The translations under genes were made by a program, and so were the position numbers. Below are positions 46,201 to 56,766 of a stretch of 64,000 nucleotides of DNA, one piece after another. Where the stretch lies: assembly GCF_027942865.1 (NCBI RefSeq), contig NC_134509.1, forward strand, positions 24,734,697 through 24,798,696, read 5' to 3'. This stretch comes from Odontesthes bonariensis. Lineage: Eukaryota > Chordata > Actinopteri > Atheriniformes > Atherinopsidae. The notes below the pieces were generated by a model, which worked only from the letters and a program-made list of their open reading frames with translations, ran no database searches and was not told where the DNA came from. The stretch's first letter is position 1. Each line of letters starts with the position of its first letter.

Positions 46201-48440
46201 TTTCAAATGCAAATTTTGACACATAAAATAGACAAAGCCATCATGTATTATCAGCTTTTTGCATTATAAACTAAAAAATGGATAGAAGAGGAGCTGAACA
46301 GCTTGTAAGATCATAAAAATGTTATGGTTCCAGCCTTTAAATGTGTAAAATTGCTGCTTTTCATCAAAGTAAATTTGTTAATTTAGAGATGTGGACTGTT
46401 GAAAGGACGAAGTAATCACTGGAAAGCTGTCATTTAGAGCTCAAACCCCACAGAATTTTCTAAATTTTACAAATCATATTTCTTTTAAGATGCTTCAGAA
46501 GCCTGCTGTTGCCATTTTGTGATTTCAATCAGTGATACAGTCACAATTCAGAGGTTCAGAGCGTCCCTCTGGCAGATCCAGATCCAGTGAAAATGACCTC
46601 TGGATTTGTTTCTATTGCACATCAATATCAGTGTTGCTGGCTTCTTATGTGAGTTTGGGAACATTCTGGGAGGTTTTAGAAGTATATGAATCCTTCCGGG
46701 AAGTAGAACTGTCTCTTATATAAAAACATTATATGTGCCTTTAGCCTTTAGGTGTTGTGATTATTAGGTTGAAGGTTTAAATACAATGCAGTTCCCTAAA
46801 AAAAAAAATCCATATCTGTATAAAAGATATGGATCCCACAATAACAATCTTTAAATCTTGATTTTCTTCCAAAGAAGCTACTGCTCCAAGCGAAGAAATA
46901 GTCATGTACAGATTGTAGTTTTAACTCTACACTATAATCAGTGAGATTTATCGGTACAACTGGGTAAATTTGACCAATTTGTACTCAGTGGACATGAGAG
47001 TTATGTTGACCCTTTTGTCTAAATTTCTCCAAGAAAACCCAAAATGTCAAACAGTTGTATTTTCTCGTGTTCTCTGTGTGAGGTGTCTGCGCTCTTTTAC
47101 CTTCAATCAGACAGGATCCTTAACTCCATGCAGCAACATGAAGCAACACCCTGCAGTGAAACAACACCAAGTAAAAATGATAAATGCTCTTTTTATAAAC
47201 TTGTATGCTGCCTCGACGGTACTGTGAAAATGTTTTTGTCCCGTGTCTTTCACAGAGCCTATCATGACCCCCTTAGAGGTTATCACCATAGTGTTCTGCT
47301 GCTTCTTCTTCGTGATGCTGGCGGTCAGCTCAGCGTGTGTGTTCAAGATGTTTGACCACAAACCAGGTGTGTGAACGTGCATGTGTAAAGAATTTTATTG
47401 ATTGGAGATGTGTCGTTGCATATAATGATATCTGCCTGTCACTTTGCTCACAGCTCTCACCAACATTCCTCCTGCGAAGTAAGTTTAACCAAAGTGAAGA
47501 TAAGTCAGTTTATTGTTTCTCAATAACTCAAATCAGTCTGTTTGACTGTGTTTTTACCTCCCCCTCCCAGCTCTGCACCACATCTCTCTGAACCAGAGTC
47601 TCAGTCAAGGGGCATGTTTACTGATGCTTTCTCGGCAGATTATGAAGGACAGAATCAGGTAAACAAGCCAACTTAAAGAGGAGTTATGTATATAATGTGG
47701 TTTGAATCAATTAAGTAAGACCTACTATTTGCTTATGCTGCCTTACAGAGAGTTTCCATGCAAAGAAAACCTAATAATATGATGCTCAGACTGGAATATC
47801 TAATTTATCTCTGATACGTACAACTTCAATTCCAAAAAGTTGGGAAACTGTAAAATGTAAATAAAAACAGAGTACAATGATTGAGAAATCTTATAAACCA
47901 GTCATTTTTTTCACAATAGAACACAGAAAACAAATGCTGAAAGTGAGACACCTTACTGTTTTATGAAAAATATCAGCTGAATTTGATGGCAGCAACACTT
48001 AAAATGTTGGTACTGGGCTTGAAAAGTGAGGCGTACAGAAAAGAAACAGCTGGGGGAGCATGTTGCAACTACTGAGGTAAGAAACATGATTGGAAAGCCC
48101 AGGATGTCCTCTCCACACCACAACAGGTGTTATTCTTGTCACCATTTTTTTGTTTTTTAAATAAAGCTGTGAGATGATGCACAGTAAAAGATAACAGATG
48201 GAAGTTGATTTTAGGCTTGTGAAAATTCCTGAAGAAATGAACAACTGCTCAGCACAACTAGCAAAAGTTTGAGGTTTTCTAAGTGCGTATGAAGTCTCTC
48301 CTGCAGAATCTGCTCTTTAAGATTTGATGAATGAATCAGGCATAAACCAAAAAGACATAATGATCTTCTCTCTGTTTCTGTTTCAGACCATGGAGATGTG
48401 TGATATGACAGGATCCTGCACATCTTTTGATATTGTTTGA
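43231..48440 (+). CDS. Four-Ig-domain transmembrane receptor 1 (PECAM1/FCRL-like), at the IL-40 locus position
   Basis: Ten exons: 43231-43270, 43367-43393, 43600-43881, 43965-44258, 44994-45266, 45357-45689, 47256-47366, 47454-47478, 47571-47658, 48387-48440. They give 508 aa. Residues 1-23 form a signal peptide split over two exons, the second only 27 bp. Then come four Ig-like domains, one exon each with phase-1 borders: D1 (23-116, FRCF...YQCK), D2 (117-214, SCDV...TWFF...YYCMAW), D3 (215-305, VTCWSSTGSPP...ARCRV), D4 (306-416, SCQIS...SWLL...YYRCRA). D1 and D3 lack the core Trp. A membrane segment (VITIVFCCFFFVMLAVSSACV) is followed by a 60-residue tail with one Tyr (SADYEGQ) and no classical ITIM or ITAM, ending SFDIV. 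Ligand and function are unknown. It lies between tmc8 and syngr2, where human has C17orf99/IL-40. Confidence 0.85.
44320..44680. repeat. Probable dispersed repeat in intron 4 of Ig receptor 1
   Basis: The stretch (GTGATTAACAGGAAACAGCTGTGCACGG onward) has the look of a widespread fish repeat with purine-rich GAGACATGGAGAGAAAC wording. Similar wording recurs at 49580-49860. I could not place it in a family. Confidence 0.3.
45741..47230. other. Intron 6 of Ig receptor 1, nothing recognisable
   Basis: AT-rich intron separating the Ig domain exons from the membrane exon. It begins with TTAAAGGAATAGTTGC, similar to ends of TTAA-type elements, but I found no matching right end. Confidence 0.3.
47820..48090 (+). 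mobile_element. 5' end fragment of the common Tc1-like family, intron 9 of Ig receptor 1
   Basis: Contains AATTCCAAAAAGTTGGGAAAC and ATGTAAATAAAAACAGAGTACAATG, the typical left end of the family seen at 52945-54184, then the leader as far as GAGCATGTTGCAACTA. No transposase coding part follows. Confidence 0.7.
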
Positions 48441-48564
48441 TTTTAAAAAAAAATAAGTTGCCATAAAGTTGCCAAAGAGGTTATAAAACCCTCTTAATAC
48501 ATCCCTGGATAAAGAGTAAGAAATTGTATTAAACATCTTCTGTATCTGATCATGTTTTTTTGCA

Positions 48565-48570
48565 AATAAA
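48565..48570 (+). terminator. Polyadenylation signal of Ig receptor 1
   Basis: AATAAA 125 nt after the stop codon, followed by an AT-rich stretch; 290 bp later the next gene starts. Confidence 0.6.
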
Positions 48571-48861
48571 ATCTTTAATTTATTAAACTATTTTTAAAAA
48601 TAAATCCTTGATTACAGCTTCATCTTTACTTCACTGTGTGTCTGACTTGTTTCGGTTTAATATTCGTACCAAATAACAACATGACAGTTATGGCAGGAGC
48701 CAACTGATGTGACATTACAGGGAGGGAGGGAACGTCAGGGAGGTGTTGCACTTCATCGCTATCAGTTACTTACACATGTCTCTAAGAGTGTGTGACCGTC
48801 CAGTTAAAACTGTCAAAATTGAAGCCTTTTACTGTATCAAAGACTTCTGGTTTTCTTCAAC

Positions 48862-51800
48862 ATGTCTTCCTCCATCTTTGTGGTCATTCTAGGTAAGCAA
48901 ACCAACACAAACTTCTTTAAAGCACACTTCAAATAAAGAAAACTTTCAATATAAAGTATTTCATATCTTGTTAATTCCTGCAGGGTTGTGCTACTGCACC
49001 AAGGAGAGCAGTAAGTCTGTTTTATTGCTTATGTTTTGTCGGTTGATGTAAAAAAGTGGCTGGTGGTTCTGTGTGGCAAGAGCTTGTTATTTTATTTCTT
49101 TGACAGGTCAGTTATTTCTGAAACCTCCGCATCTTTCTGGCCCCTTGGAGGCTTTGGTTAAAGAATCTGTTTCCTTTCACTGTGAAATTCCAAACCCAAA
49201 GAATCAATCTATCCTGCTAAAGTTATTCAAGTAAGTAGATTGAATTTAAAGACGGAATAATATTGTTTTCAAAACATTCCCCTGATTACCTGCCGTTTAT
49301 AGGAAAGGGGACCGTGAAGACATGTTGGGTGAATACACCCTTCTGAAAGGGGAGGAGGTTGCAAGTATTCCCAAAAAAATCAAACGTGTGCACGAGGGCG
49401 ACCTGGAATGTGTCGCCAGCGTACAGAACAACACTGAGATAAATTCCACTGTCAGCAACTCATACTTCTTCAAGGTTATCGGTGAGTCCCTTCACTATAT
49501 CATACTGCAAAGCATGTTCATCTCTCTGTAAGCTTTTAACAAATTTTCTGGACTGTAAGGAAAGAAAAACATATATACTAAGGGGAACTAATGAGGAAGT
49601 GGCTGATGGAGTTGGAGACAGGTGTGGAAGTGAAACTGATGATCATACAGGGAAACTGAGGATACTAGGAGTAACGACAAGATCAAAACTCAGGACTGAA
49701 TGCAGGGTTAAAGTAAGCTTAACCAAGAAAACAACCAAAAAACTAATAAATGATTACAGAGAAAAGTGTAGGTACTAAAAACACAAGAAACCATGAGGGT
49801 GAAAGACAAATCAAGAGGAGACAAATACAAACAGAATAAAGTCTTATTTAAATCAGTGACTCCAGAACAACATAACCTTCTCAGACAGTCAGAATTCCTG
49901 TGTTTTAAACTAAATTTCGACCTGTATTTGTCCTGCAGAGCCGGTTAAAGGTGCAAAGATTGTCCATTCGGGTCAACAGGAGCTCTATGAGGGAAATAGG
50001 TTGAAGCTACGATGTCAACTTATTGCTGGAAACCATGTGACCTTTAAGTGGCTGCTTGATGGTCGGCTCATTTCTCCGTCTCCTGTCCACTTGTTTGCAG
50101 ACGACTGTCTTACGATCCACAGGTCAGTTTTTATGTGAGAGTCCATAAAACTGGAATGCTGAGGTTTGTGTGCTTCTATTTGGTGATAAATAAGAACACA
50201 TGTGTTATGTTAGAAATATGAAAAGACATGTTTGGTATTTTAAGAAATCAACTTTTTATATTTTAAGTTATGAACTGAAAATAAGATTGATCCCACCTTT
50301 AAAAGTTACTAATAAACATTGTTTATCTCTTTTGTTTAATCCATAGACAAATACACAATTAGAAACATAAAAAAATATGATTTATTTTGCTTTAAATTGC
50401 TGCATTAAGTGAAGGAAAGCAAATAAAAGACTGGCTCATAATTTATTAGCAAACTAAGTCAAACTGGCAACAAATGGGGGCTCGTCTGGGATCATCTTCC
50501 ATTTCAAATTTGTGATTTAGGTTCCTCTGATACTGGTTTCGTCATTTTTCTCCACAATGTAAATTAGAAAAGTAATATTTATTCTGTAAGTCCAACTGAA
50601 ACCAGACTTTTAAAAATTATGTAAACATAAAAGACTAAAATCATACTAAACAAAAGCTCAAAAACTGAACCAACACACCCAGATCATATGGTTCAAATCT
50701 CACCGGTACTTATACACTCATTTAGACCCAACAGGGCTTTTTAAGGATTTTTTGTAAAAACAAAGTGTAAGTTTATATAAATGCAGCCGAACTCCCCATC
50801 AAAGCCGCTCTCATTCACATATTTTTCCATTTGAGGTAAACATCAGAAATAAGACTGGAAATAAGCCCATCAAACCTATGTTTTGTCACCTGTGTGTCTA
50901 CCTGCCTCACAAAAACGGACCCAAGAGCAGACACAGGACTCAGGGAGAATCAGAGCTGGAACAGAGTTTATTTACAAGTAGTGGGTGTTGTAAGCCGAAG
51001 GGAGGATCCAGGTAAATGTGGAAGTCTGAGACAGGAGGGAGATGATAAGTGAGGTTCCGAATAAGGAAATGGGTATGTTCGATCCAGGAGGGAATCCAAA
51101 GTGGAGAGGATGCTCCACAGTAGGAGCTGGCTGTGGTGTAGAGGTTCTGAGTCGGCGTTGGGGCGAAAAGGTATGCGGAACAAGGAAGAGGTAACAACAG
51201 ATGCCAGCCTGAGCATAGGAATCCAAGGTCAGAGCTTGGAATTTAACTTGCAATACAACAAAGGAGTTGGCTTAATTACCACTGGAGTAGTCAGACAATC
51301 TGGCGAAAACTGGTTGTCTAACTGTGCTCCCCCCGGGCTCCCAAGAAACCTGCCCAGCCCCATCTAAGACTCAGAAACCACAGCAAAACAACACAGTCAA
51401 ACATGATCGTGACATGTTTCAACCAATTTGTTTTTCCCGAATGTAGCTATGCTTTATTTAAATCCTGATTGTATAACCGCAGCATCATCCCACAAAATCC
51501 CACAGAGGAAGTTAGAAGCTGAAGAATGTCTGTAATGTTTACTCAAAGTCCCAGAGTTACGACTTCCGATGATTCTGCTCCTGCGTATGTATACCAGGAC
51601 AAGGATGGTGGTCTAAGTAAATGGCCAGGTCAAAGTCTAATTGTAGCTCAACTCACGCTGTGCATGTGACTGTTGAAAAAAAACTGCTTAATATGACACT
51701 GAAAAGTATATAAAATCCTCCATCCTTATTTCTTGATTATATCCATTGTTGTACAACTCAATTAAAATCTGTCTAAAACTGCCTAGAAAGAAATCGGAAG

Positions 51801-54800
51801 TTATCAGAATGTCATTGGAATAACTATCTGTGTCTCCCTCAGAGTCACCTCCGAAGACAGCGGCGACTACATGTGTAGTGCTTCCAACATCTTCAACAAA
51901 ACGTCTGTCTTCACCACCAACAGCTCTAAAGTCGTGATCAGAGTCAAAGGTTGGGTGGCATCTGTATTGAATTTCTGATTAGATTTTCTTTTTATAATTT
52001 CTTTGAAATACAGCTCAGCAGTACAGCTTCCTCCCATTTCCTGTTCCCTCAGATTTGGTGTCAAACCCTGAAATCTCCTACACCGTGCTAAAGGAGGATT
52101 TAGACAGTTATAGCAATTATTCTGTCATAGTCACCTGTGAGCCAGCAAGAGGAACTTTGCCTATCAACATTTCCCTGTACAACAGCTCAGAACTGGTCAG
52201 CAGTGTGACAGCTGAAGAGAGACGGGCAACATTTAGGGTTCCACTGATCATGAACCAGCACTTCGGATCGCTCCAGTGCCAGGCAAACAACGGAGAGAAG
52301 ACCACATACAGTCGGTGGTTGCCCATAGAAGTCGGTATGTCAAACTGTTAACATAACAGTCTGAGATGGATTCAATTTTTCAAGTTGCCGTCACATCCTT
52401 TTCAATCTATCTGTCCAACAGTCCAAGTTGGTGGGCCTGTGATGATCTGTTATGAGCAGGACATGGCGGCCAACTTTGCTGTCATTGGCCTGAGGCTCTT
52501 CTGCAAGGCAGCAAAGGGATCTCATCCCCAATTCCAGTGGTACCTCAACAAAACCCTTTTACGCGGTCGAGGCAGCTTCTACTATGTGTTCGAGGAGCAG
52601 CTGCCAGAGCAATCCATACTCCTGCTTTCCGTGGGGAGGAGCAGCGCTGGGACGTACCACTGTGAGGTGTCGGACAGCTTCGACAACACCACTGTCATAC
52701 GCAGCAAGGGGAAATATTTGGATAACGAAGGTACAGCTGATCAACTGCTGCTGGTCATTTGAGTGAGACTTCTGCGTGACAGATGATCGGTGGTTTCATG
52801 TATTTTTTTTATCTTCTCCTAGTGCTGAATCGCCTTCCTGACTTTGTGGTAGCAGTTGTCTTCGGATGCTTCACAGCCCTGATTCTCATTGTGTCCTTTT
52901 GTTGCCTGATTGGAGTGACGTTCAGTGAGTTTACAGCCTGTTTTCACAAAAAAGTTAAACTGATGTGTAAAATGTAAATTAAAACAGAATGCAATGATTT
53001 ATGAATATAATTAACATATAAGAATTTGTTCATATTTAAAACAAAGAGATCATATCAAATGTTGAGAGTAACACGTTTTACTATTAAAATAAAAATATGA
53101 GCTCATCTTGAATTTGATGGTAGCAACACATCTACAAAAAAGTGGGACAGGTCCTGTTCACCACTGTGTAGCATCCCCTCTTCTTTTAACAGTCTGCAAA
53201 GATCTGGGAAGTGAGGAGACCAGCTGTTAGACTTTTGGGAGAGGAATATTGGGTCTTCTTTGTCGTATTTTAAACGTTTTCAGGTGGTGAAAGCTCTGGA
53301 CTGCCGGCAGGTCAGTCCAGCACCTGGACTCTTCTACCATGAAGCTGTGCTGTTGTTTCAGTTCAACGTTGTCTTGCTGAAATATGCAAGGTCTTCCCTG
53401 AAAAAGACATCATCTGGATGGGAGCATATGTTCATTTAAAATCTGTATGTACCTTTCTGCATTGATGGAGCCTTTCCAGATGTGCAGGTTTCCAGTTCCA
53501 TAGGCACTAATGCACCTCCACATCATCAGAGATACAGGCTTTTGAACTGAGTGCTGATAACAAGCTTTATGGTCTCTCTCTTCTTTATTCTGGAGGATGG
53601 GGCATCCAAACTTTGATTAATCTCAAATGAGCTTTGGTCCAGAGAAGATGGCAGTGTTTCTGGATAATGTTTGCTTCTTCTTATATCGCATGATATGAGC
53701 TTTAACCAAGGTGAACTGTGCTCACAGCCAGTGATCTCTAATTTTTAGAAATGTCTCCAGATTCCCTGAACCTTTAGATGATATTTAGAACTGTAAATGA
53801 TGGAATATTCAGAGTCTTTGCAAATTTCCACAATTTGAGACACAGTTTTTTTGCTGACTGCTGAACCTCTGCCTATCTTTACTTCTGAGAGACTCTGCCT
53901 CTTTAAAGGGGAACTCCGGGGCATTTGAAGCGTGTTTCCATTGCTAGAGGTTGTCAAATAATGATAGTAGGACACAGAGAGGTGCAAATCTGCGCTCCCT
54001 GTGTGGAGATCGCTCTGTCCGCACAGCATGTCATGCGAGGCTAATACGTGGTGGCTAAGGGGCAAGCGCTAACCCTTCCACGTAAAACAACAACTTGCAC
54101 ACTGCAGAAACGTCACACCGACAACATTCTGTTTTATTTACATTTTACACAGCATCTCAACTTTTTCTTTTGGAATTAGGTTTGTATCTTGTGCTGCTGC
54201 TGAGAAATACTGTAACTTTGCCTGTTCTTCTTTCAGGACGGAGACAATACGGAGAGAACCCTGTGTGAGTTACATCTTTGTTCAGTTGTGGTACGCCTTG
54301 AAAAAAATGCTGACCCCATTGGTGGCTCTGAGGTTGTTTCTTCCTCTTGTGAAGACAATTGTGCAATGTGTTTCTCAGTCAGCTTGTGTTTTAACTATTT
54401 CTGAGGAAGAATAACATGTTGGAGGTTCATGCACCACCGAAGAACACAATGGTGTATGCTAAGTGACAAAGTACAATGGCCCGCTTCCTGTTTTCCTTTA
54501 TCAACACAAATGCTTTCATGTCAAAGTCCAAAGCAGCAACAATCTGTTGTTAAATGTTAAACTGCATATAACAGCGCCCAAAAACAATGCACTGAAGGAT
54601 TGTGAACTACTTGGCCAAAAAGATATTCCCTCATTTAGTGTTTTGATCATGATGGTAGAGGTCTGTCTGTCATGTCGGGCGAGTGTTGACTTGGTTTGAG
54701 GTCTGGTACCAACAAAGACCCCAGTATTTGTGTGGGGTGTCATCCTGGGAGAGATCACTCCCATCAGGATAGCGATCTTTCACCAGAGGACAAATATGAT

Positions 54801-56487
54801 CATGAAGAACAAATTTATATTGCTTTTATTTTGCTGAGACCCTTCCTTCTAAGTATCCAAAACAAGTAAAGTAATCCCCCCTGGCAACATTATTTTTAGC
54901 CCTTAGGGGTTCATGTTGTTTCTTTTTTATTTGTTACCCGGCTGTTTCTTTTAGAACCTTTTTCAGATAAAAGCCATAAAAATTGAGGTGGGAACGTGAA
55001 TGTTATAAACATTGGTCCAGTTCGATCAGTGGATCAGGTTCAGTTTGTCACAAAATTTTTCATGACACATGATGACAGCTGATGGCAGCATGAGACAGGA
55101 AGTTGTGGTGGGGTTCAGTGTTCATGTAGCAATAAGCTACAAGTGTTCTAAGCTGCTCCAGTTTGTGAGTTTATGGATAAAACTCTCAGATAAGGTACAA
55201 AGTATTCCAACATAATCCTGTTTTACTGATTTGTGTTGCATTCATTTCCTGCTGTGAAGCAATAAGAATGTTCACAGCTGCATCTTAAATTGGGGTTGTT
55301 ACCTTTCTTTAAGTTTGCTTTGTTGCTTTCTATCCTTGCAAAGAGTCTGCAAAAGTATAAAGTTCAAAGGCAGTACCAAAAGGAGCTTAGCACTTCTCCT
55401 AAACTACACACAAACTTGTATTACAGCCTTTTTCTTCTACCAAATGTCTACATCACTGTGTAATATAATGCCTCCCTGCCTATTTTCTAACAAACAGAAC
55501 AGACTGGGAGTATCGTTGAATTGTCAAAAGAAGATCTTTTTGTCTTTTCTTAGACTGTTTTTCTTGATTTGTTTGAAAACATCATGAAGTTAATGAAATA
55601 TGGAAAGAAATATCTGTCTGGACTCAGGAAATAAAGACTCCACAGGAATGAGAGTTTAATCACATGTACACAAGGCTGTGATGCAGGTCTGGAGTACTGA
55701 AACGATAAATATCCAATTAACATTTTACAAAAAACACATTGATACACAGAGGTTATATCTTGTGAATTATATTAAAAACACAAAAAAGTTGGGACTGGAG
55801 CAACAAAAGGCCGGAAAAGTAAGTGGTTCTAATAAGAAACAGTTAGAGGAACATGTTGCAACTAATTAGGTTGATTAACGAAAGGTCATGAAACACAAGT
55901 GGGTGTATAAAAAGAGCACCTTAGAGGGGTAGAGTCTCAGGAGTAAAGTGTGGTCAGTGGTTCAGGGCAACTTTAAGTTAAAGGTGGTAAAACAAAGTGC
56001 ATCAGACAGAAGCAAATAAGTTTTTTCCACATTAAAGCATCCAAACCCTTGAGCTGACCAGCTTGGTAACACTGCTGTTTTCCTCTCAGGTTGAGCCTGG
56101 AAATGGACGAAAGGTTTGCTGAGGAGAAGCTGGTTAGTCAAAACTCCTGTATTTTATGCACTCACTGCGGCCACTGTATTCTTTTGCCATATTTTATGAT
56201 CACACACTAAATGGCTTTCCATTATCTTTTTTTTTTTTTGTAGTATTCGTCAGATTATCATGAGGATCCTTATGTAATTAAAGCAGCCGTAGAGGATGAA
56301 TTCGATCAGGTGAGGGCACATTCATTTATTACATCATCCAGTATGTCTTAAACAAAAAGTGAAACTCTTCTCTTGATCTCCTAACCAGGCCTCTTGGGCC
56401 TCTGTGGATGAATGGCCCCAAATTGAACAAGAGAAGAAGACTCTGGAGGATGGAAACGTTTCAGAAGCAATGTTAACACTGTTGTAA
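48862..56487 (+). CDS. Four-Ig-domain transmembrane receptor 2 (PECAM1/FCRL-like), tandem paralogue
   Basis: Thirteen exons: 48862-48892, 48984-49010, 49107-49230, 49303-49481, 49939-50122, 51843-51949, 52053-52334, 52422-52730, 52823-52924, 54237-54264, 56090-56132, 56244-56309, 56389-56487. They encode 526 aa. The signal peptide (1 to about 19) again uses a 27-bp second exon. Domains: D1 (20-120, FHCEIP...LECVAS), D2 (121-217, LRCQL...KWLLDG...DSGDYMCSA), D3 (218-311, [11 protein letters not shown]...SLQCQA), D4 (312-414, LFCKAA...QWYLN...GTYHCEV). D1 and D2 are each split by an internal intron, unlike receptor 1. A membrane segment ([21 protein letters not shown]) precedes an acidic tail with Tyr at 453, 473, 477 and 482 ([12 protein letters not shown]), no classical ITIM. 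Several NxS/T sites are present. It is closest to PECAM1/FCRL-type receptors by eye; an exact orthologue is not claimed. Confidence 0.85.
49570..49860. repeat. Probable dispersed repeat in intron 4 of Ig receptor 2
   Basis: Wording such as GGGAACTAATGAGGAAGTGGCTGATGG and ATACAGGGAAACTGAGGATACTAGG resembles a fish repeat also suspected at 44320-44680. Unclassified. Confidence 0.3.
50900..51415. repeat. Probable dispersed repeat in intron 5 of Ig receptor 2
   Basis: A GC-richer block starting near GACCCAAGAGCAGACACAGGAC and ending near AACATGATCGTGACA, set in AT-rich intron. Beginning and end match the style of widespread teleost repeats. Overlapping open frames on the minus strand (50940-51253) come from it and are not genes. 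Confidence 0.4.
52945..54184 (-). mobile_element. Tc1/mariner element of the common teleost family, decayed, with a nested insertion
   Basis: Inverted ends are recognisable: GTAAAATGTAAATTAAAACAG near 52961 and CTGTTTTATTTACATTTTACAC near 54130, the latter followed by CTCAACTTTTTCTTTTGGAATT. Between them the minus strand holds pieces of transposase (for example [12 protein letters not shown] near 53180) with many breaks. The element fills most of intron 9 of Ig receptor 2. At 53907 a TTAA-AGGGGAACTCCGG sequence begins, the typical end of another element type, interrupting the Tc1 leader up to roughly 54120. Confidence 0.7.
55690..55990 (+). mobile_element. 5' end fragment of the common Tc1-like family in intron 10 of Ig receptor 2
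   Basis: AAAAAAGTTGGGACTGGAGCAACAAAAGG and the following GGAAAAGTAAGTGGTTCTAA...AACATGTTGCAACTAATTAGG are typical of the leader of this family. The coding part is absent. Confidence 0.65.
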
Positions 56488-56490
56488 TTA

Positions 56491-56496
56491 AATAAA
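56491..56496 (+). terminator. Polyadenylation signal of Ig receptor 2, 3 nt after the stop
   Basis: The stop TAA at 56485-56487 is followed by TTA and then AATAAA, so the mRNA 3' UTR would be only about 20-30 nt, with a GT-rich element (TGTCTTGTGTG) near 56523-56536. Confidence 0.6.
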
Positions 56497-56599
56497 CCTG
56501 TTCTGGTGATGCTTTGTGCTTTGCTGTCTTGTGTGAATATTTGTTGAATTAATCAATGGAAAACTGTGGCGTTGAGAAAAAACAGCTTCACTTGCAGAG

Positions 56600-56766
56600 G
56601 GTCTGAGCAGCGCAGCTCCGCCCCTTTACGCGCAGCTCTTCTCCGTCTTCAGCGAAACAGCGCAGCAGGAGGCGGCTGCGGCTATTGGTTTTAGTTCAGT
56701 TGAACTCAGCAGGCTGTCTAGTCAGCTCGGTTCTAATCATACGAAGAGCTCCGGAGGATCGACTGA
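56600..56766 (+). promoter_or_regulatory. syngr2 promoter region
   Basis: GC-rich stretch with a GC box (CCGCCCC about 56616), several GCGCAGC motifs and an inverted CCAAT box (ATTGGTT at 56684-56690), directly before the syngr2 ATG. The whole gap between the upstream stop and this ATG is 279 bp. Confidence 0.55.

Noticed and set aside
50940-51253. Three overlapping minus open frames
   Set aside because: All lie within a suspected dispersed repeat in an intron of Ig receptor 2 and share no protein family.
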